NCBI GenBank assembly: GCA_035635855.1 | Contig: DASQAF010000006.1 | Span: 62,001 to 126,000, forward strand | Direction: 5' to 3' | DNA: 64,000 nt | Origin: UBA11740 sp035635855 | GTDB taxonomy: Bacteria; Acidobacteriota; Blastocatellia; Pyrinomonadales; Pyrinomonadaceae | Part shown: positions 54,519 to 64,000 of the stretch, in pieces | Numbering within the stretch: the stretch's first letter is position 1 | How the letters are laid out: each line of letters begins with the position of its first letter | Position numbers and translations under genes: made by a program | Notes under the pieces: model-generated | Told to the model about the DNA's origin: nothing | Databases searched by the model: none | Seen by the model: the letters and a program-made list of their open reading frames with translations, nothing else

Positions 54519-54565
54519 GGCTCGGCCGATTTTCAGTCTTGACTGAAGGCCGAGCCAGCTTTTTT
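54519..54565 (+). terminator. Rho-independent terminator after the Fe-S carrier gene
   Basis: GGCTCGGCC at 54519-54527 pairs with GGCCGAGCC at 54548-54556, and an inner TTCAGTC/GACTGAA stem extends it. Six T at 54560-54565 follow. This is the clearest terminator in the window. Confidence 0.9.
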
Positions 54566-54576
54566 GCTTACCGGTT

Positions 54577-54670
54577 GTGTCGGAAGCCCGACCGTCAGGG
54601 AGGGCAAGATTGCCTGCCACACACTTTGAGCAGGGTTGGTTGCCCTCCCTGACGGTCGGGCTTCCGACAC
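54577..54670. repeat. GTGTCGGAAGCCCGACCGTCAGG inverted repeat
   Basis: Both arms are intact: GTGTCGGAAGCCCGACCG at the left and CGGTCGGGCTTCCGACAC at the right, around a 35-nt centre. It ends 11 bp before the start of the acetyltransferase gene and could hold regulatory sites. Confidence 0.9.
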
Positions 54671-54681
54671 GTAACTGCGAG

Positions 54682-55164
54682 ATGAACCTGATCCAAACTG
54701 ATACGTCAGACCATATTGAACAGGCCCGGGAACTCTTCAACGAATACGCTGCGTCGCTGGGAATCGATCTCTGCTTTCAAAGCTTCGATAAAGAATTGGC
54801 AAACCTTCCCGGTGATTACGCGCCGCCCTACGGACGACTGCTTTTGGCCATGGAAGACGATCGGTTAGCGGGTTGTATCGCCTTGCGAAAAATAGGCGAC
54901 GGCATCGGCGAGATGAAACGACTGTTTGTGCGATCAGAGTTTCGCTGCCAAGGCCTGGGCCGAAAACTTGTGGAGGCGATTATTTCTGAAGCAAGAAAAA
55001 TTGGTTATGAACGGATGCGCCTGGATACTCTACCCGGGAAGATGGACGAGGCAATCGCCCTCTATCGCTCGCTCGGCTTCACTGAGGTCGAACCTTACTA
55101 TCAAAACCCCGTGCCGGGCGCGAAATTCATGGAATTGGCGTTGGTGTCAGAAGCCCGACCGTAA
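54682..55164 (+). CDS. GNAT family N-acetyltransferase
   Basis: Encodes 160 residues from the ATG at 54682; the frame runs upstream only through repeat DNA. The GNAT fold shows GEMKRLFVRSEFRCQGLGRKL, with the acetyl-CoA-binding R-x2-G-x-G (RCQGLG), and a late IALYRSLGFTEVEPY. The substrate is not predictable. The last seven codons (VSEARP and the stop) come from the next repeat copy, which supplies the stop codon. Confidence 0.9.
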   Translation: MNLIQTDTSDHIEQARELFNEYAASLGIDLCFQSFDKELANLPGDYAPPYGRLLLAMEDDRLAGCIALRKIGDGIGEMKRLFVRSEFRCQGLGRKLVEAIISEARKIGYERMRLDTLPGKMDEAIALYRSLGFTEVEPYYQNPVPGAKFMELALVSEARP

Positions 55165-55270
55165 GGAAGGGCAACAATAACGTCCATTCATCGAGGGCAG
55201 AGGTGATTACATCAATTCTCAAGGCGACTTATGAGAGAGTTGCCCTCCCTCACGGTCGGGCTTCTGACAC
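55144..55270. repeat. GTGTCAGAAGCCCGACCGTAAGG inverted repeat, overlaps gene end
   Basis: The left arm (GTGTCAGAAGCCCGACCGTA) includes the last codons and TAA stop of the acetyltransferase gene. The right arm is CGGTCGGGCTTCTGACAC at 55253-55270. The centre of about 70 bp has no gene. Confidence 0.9.
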
Positions 55271-55383
55271 TGAGCGCGCTCCCATCCACCCGTAGCCTAT
55301 CCAATCCCGCCGGCTTATTTACGTTCTTAATGATCATCGATTATTATCTGCGCCACACTTTTCCAATCCAAAGGAGAATCCAA

Positions 55384-57402
55384 ATGCGACGCGGAACCAT
55401 CGTTCAGATTCTAATCCTTCTCTGCCTTGCAGTGACGAGCCCCCAGATCTTCGCCCAACGCGATCGTCTCTCAATCGAACAGTTCCTCGATTGGGAGCAT
55501 GTCGCTTCGCCGCAGATTTCGCCGGACGGCAAACAGATTGTCTATACCAAGCACTGGCCGGACAAGGTCAACGACAAATACGAAGACGAGATCTGGATCA
55601 TGGACGCGGATGGTGGGCACAATCGTTTTTTGGTGAAAGGATCACAGGGCCGTTGGGCGCCCGACAGCAAGCGGCTCGCATACGTGGCGCAGGGCCAGCC
55701 TACCGGCGCGCAGATCTTTTTGAAGTGGATCGACCTGCCGGGAGAGACACAACTGACGCGGTTGGAACGAGGCCCTGCGAATCTTTCATGGTCGCCGGAC
55801 GGTAAGCACATCGCCTTTACCATGAACGTTCCCGATACATCGGGATTTACGGTAAAGATGCCGGCGCGTCCGCAGGGCGCTAAATGGATCGATCCGCCGC
55901 GCGTAGTCGACCGCTTGAACTATCGGAACGATGGTTCGGGATGGCGACCTGAGGGATTCACTCATATCTTCGTGATCTCAGACCAGGGCGGAACCCCGCG
56001 GCAGCTCACGAACGGAGACTATCAACACGGCGCGCCCGAGTGGTTGCCGGATTCGCGCACGATTGTCTTTAGCGGTGTGCGCAAAGACAACGCCGAATAT
56101 CTTCGCTTCGGCTCAGAGATTTATTCCATGTCGCTTCTCGGAGGCGCCATTCGCGCGCTCACCGATCGGGAAGGTCCCGATAACAATCCGGAAGTCTCGC
56201 CGGATGGGCGCCTGATCGCTTACACCGGATTTGACGGGAACGACAATACTTACAACGTGACTAAGCTCTATCTGATGAACGCGGATGGCGGCGGCAAGAG
56301 AGTCTTAACCACCGACTTTGACCGCTCGCCCGGCGGAATGTTTTGGGCGGAAGATAACAGCGGTGTCTATTTTACCACCGAAGATAAAGGCAGTAATAAC
56401 CTTTGGTTTGAATCAGTCAGAGGCGGAGCGCCGAGGCAAGTCACTAGCGGCACGCAGATCCTCAACACTTCTACGGCTAGTAACAACGGAATTGCGGTGG
56501 GGATACGTTCGACGCCGAAAGAGCCCGGCGATGTAGTCAGTTTTGATTTGAAGAAACCGAAGGACATTCGCCGGCTTACTTCCGTGAACGCCAGCCTGCT
56601 TGAAGGCCGCAAGCTCGGTGACGTGGAAGAAATCTGGTACGACTCAGTCGGAGGCATGAAAGTTCAGGGCTGGATCGTCAAACCGCCGGACTTTGATGCG
56701 CAGAAAAAGTATCCGCTGATCCTCTACATTCATGGCGGGCCGCACACGATGTACGGCGTGGGATTCAACTTTGAATTTCAAAACCACGCGGCCAACGGTT
56801 ATGTCGTGCTGTACACGAATCCGCGCGGCTCGACCGGCTATGGCCAGACGTTCGGCAACGCCATCAACAATAATTACCCCGGCGAAGACTATGATGACCT
56901 GATGCGTGGAGTCGACGAAGTAATCAAGCGCGGCTACATCGACGAACGTAACTTGTTCGTCACTGGCGGTTCAGGCGGCGGTGTCCTGTCATCGTGGATT
57001 ATCGGCCACACCGATCGCTTTGCGGCCGCGGTAGTGATGAAACCCGTGACGAACTGGTATTCATTCGTGGGTACGACCGACGGCGCCGACTGGTACTACA
57101 ACTTTAAGAAGCTGCCCTGGGAAGATCCTTCCGAGCACCTGCGGCGCTCGCCGATTACATATGTCGGGAACGTTAAGACACCGACGATGCTGATCGATGG
57201 CGAGCTGGATCTCCGCACGCCGATTGAAGAGACCGAGCAGTATTATCGCGCGCTCAAGTTCCGAAAGGTCGACACCGCCATGGTGCGGCTGGCCGACGAG
57301 TACCACGGGTTCAATGCCGACTTTACCCTTCGGCATCCATCGAATCGCCTGTCGCAGATATTGTACCTGCGCGGCTGGTTTGAGAAATATAAAAGGAAAT
57401 GA
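55384..57402 (+). CDS. Secreted S9 family prolyl oligopeptidase-like peptidase
   Basis: Encodes 672 residues from the ATG at 55384 (AAAGGAG eight nt upstream). A Sec signal peptide covers about 1-24 (IVQILILLCLAVTSPQIFAQ). A seven-blade beta-propeller occupies about 40-400, with WD40-like blocks such as SPQISPDGKQIVYTKHW, and the C-terminal alpha/beta hydrolase has the nucleophile Ser in VTGGSGGGVL, Asp in DGELDLRTP and His in DEYHGFN. This is a DPP/acylaminoacyl-peptidase type S9 enzyme, able to cleave small peptides outside the cytoplasm. The upstream frame from 55231 translates repeat DNA. Another repeat begins directly after its stop. Confidence 0.95.
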   Translation: MRRGTIVQILILLCLAVTSPQIFAQRDRLSIEQFLDWEHVASPQISPDGKQIVYTKHWPDKVNDKYEDEIWIMDADGGHNRFLVKGSQGRWAPDSKRLAYVAQGQPTGAQIFLKWIDLPGETQLTRLERGPANLSWSPDGKHIAFTMNVPDTSGFTVKMPARPQGAKWIDPPRVVDRLNYRNDGSGWRPEGFTHIFVISDQGGTPRQLTNGDYQHGAPEWLPDSRTIVFSGVRKDNAEYLRFGSEIYSMSLLGGAIRALTDREGPDNNPEVSPDGRLIAYTGFDGNDNTYNVTKLYLMNADGGGKRVLTTDFDRSPGGMFWAEDNSGVYFTTEDKGSNNLWFESVRGGAPRQVTSGTQILNTSTASNNGIAVGIRSTPKEPGDVVSFDLKKPKDIRRLTSVNASLLEGRKLGDVEEIWYDSVGGMKVQGWIVKPPDFDAQKKYPLILYIHGGPHTMYGVGFNFEFQNHAANGYVVLYTNPRGSTGYGQTFGNAINNNYPGEDYDDLMRGVDEVIKRGYIDERNLFVTGGSGGGVLSSWIIGHTDRFAAAVVMKPVTNWYSFVGTTDGADWYYNFKKLPWEDPSEHLRRSPITYVGNVKTPTMLIDGELDLRTPIEETEQYYRALKFRKVDTAMVRLADEYHGFNADFTLRHPSNRLSQILYLRGWFEKYKRK

Positions 57403-57547
57403 GTGTCAGAAGCCCGACCGTCAGGGGGGCAAGATTCGTGAGCGGCAACTATCGTGTCGGGACCTCCGGAGGCAAGGTTCAACGTAATATATCTGTAGGT
57501 TGAGTGGGGATGCCCGTTGCCCTCCCTGACGGTCGGGCTTCTGACAC
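57403..57547. repeat. GTGTCAGAAGCCCGACCGTCAGG inverted repeat between convergent genes
   Basis: The left arm starts on the base after the S9 peptidase stop codon. The right arm is CCCTCCCTGACGGTCGGGCT and ends in GACAC. The pair lies between the convergent S9 and bioY genes and could terminate both. Confidence 0.9.
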
Positions 57548-57555
57548 GCCGGGAT

Positions 57556-58134
57556 TTAACGGCGCAGGAGCTTCCACCCTGACGGCAACACGGCCGCGGC
57601 GAGGAGGATCTTAACGATGTCGCCGGGAATAAACGGCGCGACCGTCACTTTGAGCGCATTGATTATGCCGGTTTGGCCCACCACGCTGAACCAGATACAG
57701 CCACACACGATGATGATGATCGACCCAATCGCCATCGCTGCGGCGGCACTGAAAAAGCGACGATCCCAACCATGTTCAGCGAAAGCGCCAGTGATGAAGG
57801 CCGCCGCGGGGAAGGCAACCAGATAGCCGCCAGTGGGTCCCATCAAATGAACCAAACCGAAATGGCCGCCGGCAAAAAATGGTAACCCGCTGGCTCCCTC
57901 GATCAGATAGGCGATCATCGCCATCGCGCCCAGACGCGGTCCCAACAGTGCGCCTGTCAACAGTACGGCGAATGTCTGACCCGTAATGGGCACCGGGCCA
58001 ATCGGAATCACCACTTGTGCAGCCAGGGCGGTGAGCAAGCTAAACCCAATCACCAAACCGACCTGACGCACCAGATCAAGGGGCGCCAGGGCTACCTCCA
58101 GGAGTGTCTCATTCTTTGCGAATGTCGCGTTCAT
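57556..58134 (-). CDS. bioY: Biotin transporter S component BioY
   Basis: Encodes 192 residues with six membrane segments and BioY marks: PIGPVPITGQTFAVLLTGALLG near the first third and AGHFGLVHLMGPTGGYLVAF in the middle. It captures biotin in energy-coupling factor transporters or works alone. No ecfA or ecfT gene is adjacent. AGAGG precedes the ATG. Confidence 0.93.
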   Translation of the reverse strand: MNATFAKNETLLEVALAPLDLVRQVGLVIGFSLLTALAAQVVIPIGPVPITGQTFAVLLTGALLGPRLGAMAMIAYLIEGASGLPFFAGGHFGLVHLMGPTGGYLVAFPAAAFITGAFAEHGWDRRFFSAAAAMAIGSIIIIVCGCIWFSVVGQTGIINALKVTVAPFIPGDIVKILLAAAVLPSGWKLLRR

Positions 58135-58170
58135 TTAGACCTCTGATTACTGATCTCTGACTTCTTGAGA

Positions 58171-58977
58171 TTATGGCCGGACGCACAGTACCGGGCAGGG
58201 CGCGTTGCGAATGATGAACTCAGCCGTGTCGGTCAATTTCGTATCACCACCAGAGCCGAGTCCGGTCGTAATAGCCACCAGATCGGCCTTGTGCCGCCCG
58301 GCGTATTCGACTACGGCTTCGGCCATCCCGCCGTGCAGCCGTCTAATTCTGCCCAGCGAATCGGACGCATCGGCTTCCGCGAAAAACTTTTCCAGCGTGG
58401 CCTGGCCACCGTCGGCCGGCTCTTCGTCGCCTTCATTGAAGACACAGAGCGCTTCCAGTTTCGCTTTCGTCCGGCGCGTGATCGACGAGACCACCGGCAG
58501 GATGTGCTTTGAGTGCTCTGCCAGATCCGTCACATACAAAACGGTCTTGAAACGATCGATAGGGCGCGTGGTGCGGCGTGGACCATATAAACGCGCGATG
58601 ACTGTCGGGATTCTTGAGTCGCGCGCGACCTGTTCTGCCACGCTGCGGCCCAGGAAAAACTGCGCGACATCCGAACGTCCGTGCGAGGCCATGACGATCA
58701 AGTCACAGCCGCGCTCACCGGCGTGACGCATGATTACCTGCGCCGGGTCGTCGTCGCCTTTGGGAATGATTGTCTCGATCACTCGCACGGTCGAGGATCC
58801 CGTTGCCACGGCGGGGAACTCATATCGCGACGTTTCGGTTATGTGCGGATCGCCGCCGTGAGCGATGTGAACCGAATGCACGATTGCATCGAACTGTGCC
58901 GCGAGGGCCACCGCCAGCGGAAACGCGCTGTTGGCGACGGCCGAAAAATCTGTCGGAAACAGTATCGAACGAATCAT
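58171..58977 (-). CDS. Double UspA universal stress protein
   Basis: Encodes 268 residues carrying two UspA domains. The first starts SILFPTDFSAVANSAFPLAV, with MASHGRSDVAQFFLGRSVAEQV near 115 (an ATP-binding G-x2-G-x9-G-like pattern). The second starts FKTVLYVTDLAEHSKHILPV and ends FIIRNAPCPVLCVRP. Tandem UspA proteins bind ATP or act in stress survival. The gene is on the same strand as bioY, 36 bp upstream of it, but a functional link is unclear. Confidence 0.92.
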   Translation of the reverse strand: MIRSILFPTDFSAVANSAFPLAVALAAQFDAIVHSVHIAHGGDPHITETSRYEFPAVATGSSTVRVIETIIPKGDDDPAQVIMRHAGERGCDLIVMASHGRSDVAQFFLGRSVAEQVARDSRIPTVIARLYGPRRTTRPIDRFKTVLYVTDLAEHSKHILPVVSSITRRTKAKLEALCVFNEGDEEPADGGQATLEKFFAEADASDSLGRIRRLHGGMAEAVVEYAGRHKADLVAITTGLGSGGDTKLTDTAEFIIRNAPCPVLCVRP

Positions 58978-58983
58978 GGCTCA

Positions 58984-59033
58984 GTATAGGGCGAATCGAT
59001 ATGGGTCGTATAGGGCGAATAGTCCTATAGTCC
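58984..59033. repeat. Short repeat of the TATGGGTCGTATAGGGCG type
   Basis: Tandem-like copies of a TATAGGGCGAA/TATGGGTCG unit lie between the UspA and pyrophosphatase genes. They are related to the tract at 10404-10440. Confidence 0.5.
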
Positions 59034-59038
59034 TTTTC

Positions 59039-61516
<2,478 letters not shown>

Positions 61517-61784
61517 TAGTAAGAGAATCCTTTCATTTATGCTTAAGCGATGGGGATAAAATGCCCGGTTGAAAAGCCGAGTATTATTGCCGATCTATGA
61601 GGGAACTGTCCAACGGCGGCCGCGCACGTAGTGTCTTGCGCCTTTGGATCCCACTCCGCGGCTTTGCGTGAAATTATCCTGAGCCCGAGCTTTAGATTCC
61701 TCAAAGAGGCAAAGAAAAAGTGGCGGCGCTAAGAAAACCAAATCAAAACACTAGCGACGAGCAAATGACTCTTGATTAATTGTT

Positions 61785-63671
61785 TTAGGCCTCTGCCAGT
61801 GCTGATTCCGCAGGAATCTCAGGTTGCTGGCGACCGCCAATCCATCTGCGCACCGAATCGATCAGGACGATCACGGCTGCCGTCATGATCAGGGCAGTCA
61901 GCGACGTGTTGATGTATCCCTGGGTCGCAGTTAGAGGATTCTGGGCCTGTGGCCAGAAGATATCGCGGATCGATTGATAGCCCGCCACCAGCGTTGTCGT
62001 GCCGACGAATGATAGCGGCACAAGCGTCACCCAACTGTAGCGGGCCTTGCCCATGTTGATGATGGTGCTCGTCGCCACGCACAGGGCTACCGAGGCCAGC
62101 AGTTGGTTGGCGATGCCGAACATGGGCCAGATCGTCGAGATCGATCCGCTCCAGATGAAGGCGGTCCAGGCAGCCACAATAGCGGCGCTGGTCAAAATCG
62201 ATCCCGGTAGCCAGTTCGGTTCTTCCAGCTTGCGATAGAAACGCCCGCCGAACTCTCCCAGCAAAAACCGGGCGACCCGCGTGCCGGTGTCGATAGTGGT
62301 GAGGATGAATAAGGCTTCGAACATGATGGCGAAGTGATACCAGTACTTCATCAGACCACTCAGACCAGGAATGCCGTCAAAGATCTTGGCAATGCCGAGC
62401 GCCAGGGTTACAGCGCCGCCGGTTCGTTCGCGGACTTTTTCGCCCGTCTGAGCTTCCAATCGATCGAGTTCCTTTGGTCGCAAATCAAATCCTTTTGCGC
62501 TTTGTTCTTCGACCATGTGTGAGTAGCGCGCGCTTTCCACCTGACGTACCTCTACGGGCTTATCCGGATTCAGTCCCTGAAGTGTGTTCGCCGCAAAATA
62601 GTCGCCGGGAAAGAGTGAAGTCGCGGCAATCAAAGCTACTACGCCCACGACCCCTTCCATCAACATGCTGCCATAACCGATCATGCGCGCGTCGAATTCT
62701 TTGGCAATCATTTTTGGCGTTGTGCCTGACGCCACCAGAGCGTGAAACCCGCTAATGGCGCCGCACGCGATGGTGATGAAGACGAAGGGATAGACCTTGC
62801 CAGCAACCACCGGACCGCCGCCGGAAACGAACGGCGTAAGGGCCGGCATGTTCAGGTTAGGATGAACCAGAATCACGCCAATGATCAGAAACGCAATCGT
62901 GCCAATCTTCAGATACGATGAAAGGTAGTCCCTGGGACACAGCAGCATCCAGACCGGCAAGACCGAGGCGATGAATCCATATGCGGCCATCAGCAGCGTG
63001 ACCTTATGCGCCGACAGCGTCAGTGCCGGCGCCATTGACGAGTCGGCAAAACGGCCACCGAGGTAAACCGCCAACAGCAACCCCACAACACCGATGACGC
63101 TCGCTTCGACCGTCTTTCCTTTGCGAAAACGATACATGTAGAGTCCGATGAAGAGAGCCAGCGGAATTGTCAGTCCTACCGTAAACGTTCCCCAGGGCGA
63201 GTGAGCCAGCGCATTCACTACCGCCAGACCAAGCCCGGCGAGCGCAATGACGACGATAAACAGAATCGCAATCCCGGCGACGAGGCCCGAGAGCGGACTG
63301 ATTTCGGTGCGCGCGATTTCGGCCAGAGACTTTCCTTTGCGCCTGATGCTGGCGACGAGAATCATGAAGTCATGCACCGCGCCGCCTAAACAAACTCCAA
63401 TCACCAGCCAGAGAAGCCCCGGCAGAAAACCAAATTGCGCGGCCAGCACCGGACCGATCAAAGGACCGGCGCCGGAAATCGCCGCGAAGTGGTGCCCGAA
63501 CAGGACCCATTTGTTGGTCGGATAATAGTTGTGGCCGTCGTACATCGTCTGGGACGGGACGGGCCGCGAGTCGTCAAGGGCCAACACCTTGGCCGCTATG
63601 AAAGCCGAGTAATAGCGATAGGCGATGGCAATGACACACAGCGCGCCGACGATGATAGGTAAAGCGTTCAT
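61785..63671 (-). CDS. cstA: CstA carbon starvation/peptide transporter
   Basis: Encodes 628 residues with about 16-18 membrane helices. Family marks include YDGHNYYPTNKWVLFGHHFAAI near 45, GPLIGPVLAAQFGFLPGLLW and IACGAISGFHALVASGTTPKMI. CstA takes up peptides or pyruvate during starvation. The reading frame starts at an ATG with only a weak ribosome site. Downstream, towards the hppA gene, lies a gap of about 270 bp containing one degenerate CTTTGCG-type arm. Confidence 0.94.
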   Translation of the reverse strand: MNALPIIVGALCVIAIAYRYYSAFIAAKVLALDDSRPVPSQTMYDGHNYYPTNKWVLFGHHFAAISGAGPLIGPVLAAQFGFLPGLLWLVIGVCLGGAVHDFMILVASIRRKGKSLAEIARTEISPLSGLVAGIAILFIVVIALAGLGLAVVNALAHSPWGTFTVGLTIPLALFIGLYMYRFRKGKTVEASVIGVVGLLLAVYLGGRFADSSMAPALTLSAHKVTLLMAAYGFIASVLPVWMLLCPRDYLSSYLKIGTIAFLIIGVILVHPNLNMPALTPFVSGGGPVVAGKVYPFVFITIACGAISGFHALVASGTTPKMIAKEFDARMIGYGSMLMEGVVGVVALIAATSLFPGDYFAANTLQGLNPDKPVEVRQVESARYSHMVEEQSAKGFDLRPKELDRLEAQTGEKVRERTGGAVTLALGIAKIFDGIPGLSGLMKYWYHFAIMFEALFILTTIDTGTRVARFLLGEFGGRFYRKLEEPNWLPGSILTSAAIVAAWTAFIWSGSISTIWPMFGIANQLLASVALCVATSTIINMGKARYSWVTLVPLSFVGTTTLVAGYQSIRDIFWPQAQNPLTATQGYINTSLTALIMTAAVIVLIDSVRRWIGGRQQPEIPAESALAEA

Positions 63672-63738
63672 CTGTTCTTTCAGCGGCGATATGATAGCCG
63701 CGTCTGCCGGAATTGCGAAAGGAAAGTTTGCACTCGCG

Positions 63739-63836
63739 GGTCAGAAGCCCGACCGTCAGGGAGGGCCAGACACGCCTGCACTCTTCGTCAAGGGAAATCG
63801 AAGACCGCGCTAGCCCTTGCTCACGCGCGAGCTTGC
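63739..63836. repeat. GGGTCAGAAGCCCGACCGTCAGG repeat pair near window end
   Basis: The left arm GGTCAGAAGCCCGACCGTCA is followed after about 45 nt by a degenerate right arm, GCCCTTGCTCACGCGCGAGC. The rest of the window (63837-64000) shows no gene; it is the region upstream of cstA. Confidence 0.75.
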
Positions 63837-64000
63837 GGAGACGGCGATGGCTGATTGAGGTCCCGGCTACCTTCTTACAAAACTCAACCCAGTTCTCTTT
63901 GACTTATCGTTCACTCCTGCACTAGAGTTACCGGCGCTCTATAGTTCAATTCTGTAGACGACCACGATAAATCGAGTTAACTTCTTGCCGATCCTACTGC

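Noticed and set aside
54577..54681. N-terminal extension of the acetyltransferase (MSEARPSGRA...)
   Set aside because: It is a translation of an intergenic inverted repeat; the GNAT domain starts right after the ATG at 54682.
55231..55383. N-terminal extension of the S9 peptidase
   Set aside because: Its first part is repeat sequence; the ATG at 55384 has a strong ribosome site and is followed by a signal peptide.

Overview
The window is about 64 kb of bacterial chromosome with moderately high GC. It is dense with genes on both strands and littered with small inverted repeats. I infer an acidobacterium of the Blastocatellia/Pyrinomonadaceae type. The reasons are the many copies of a GTGTC(A/G)GAAGCCCGACCGT-type repeat and other short palindromes between and inside genes, a mycobacterial-style 2-oxoglutarate decarboxylase (Kgd), a two-subunit 2-oxoacid:ferredoxin oxidoreductase, membrane pyrophosphatase, S9 peptidase and CstA. 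No rRNA or tRNA gene was seen, so the assignment is an inference.

Region 1 (about 0.2-9.8 kb) is the unusual part. Two small homologous proteins of 94 and 90 residues share the start MALVSTM and a C-terminal block rich in Cys, Trp and Tyr with identical C-x-C-x14-C-x3-C spacing. Each lies directly downstream of a signal-less TlpA-like thioredoxin-fold gene, so the unit [TlpA-like + small peptide] occurs twice. Between the units, on the other strand, are a GAF-domain gene and a small intracellular subtilase. An ABC exporter without a C39 peptidase domain and a signal-less trypsin-like protease follow. This looks like an undescribed ribosomal-peptide system: precursors, redox partners, protease and exporter, without any recognised RiPP-modifying enzyme.

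Region 2 (9.9-18.4 kb) is a DNA-processing stretch: DinB-like protein, an AddB-like PD-(D/E)XK nuclease whose gene has absorbed four short repeats in frame, RmuC, an OB-fold/PolB-type 3'-5' exonuclease and a Cys-cluster protein. A 216-bp element with about 50-bp terminal inverted repeats sits between AddB and RmuC. Region 3 (18.5-29.8 kb) has a cupin, a large MASE1 hybrid histidine kinase in line with tag and a HIT-family gene, then about 560 nt without a gene but full of tetraloop hairpins (candidate structured RNA), a double-VOC protein, a DMT exporter, an aldehyde dehydrogenase and Ada.

Region 4 (30-48.6 kb) is central metabolism and signalling: Kgd, a membrane-anchored histidine phosphatase, a Tat-type amidase, an orphan CheA, ribH-nusB, a LuxR/DUF4199 pair, and a korA-nucleotidyltransferase-korB operon with 4-nt overlaps, flanked by two CBS-domain genes. 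Region 5 (48.7-64 kb) has a zinc-finger/PP2C phosphatase, Fe-S biogenesis genes (cysteine desulfurase, Mrp/ApbC, HesB/ErpA), a GT39-like membrane protein, a GNAT acetyltransferase, S9 peptidase, BioY, UspA, membrane pyrophosphatase and CstA. Several proteins here begin or end next to, or inside, copies of the GTGTC(A/G)GAAGCCCGACC repeat.
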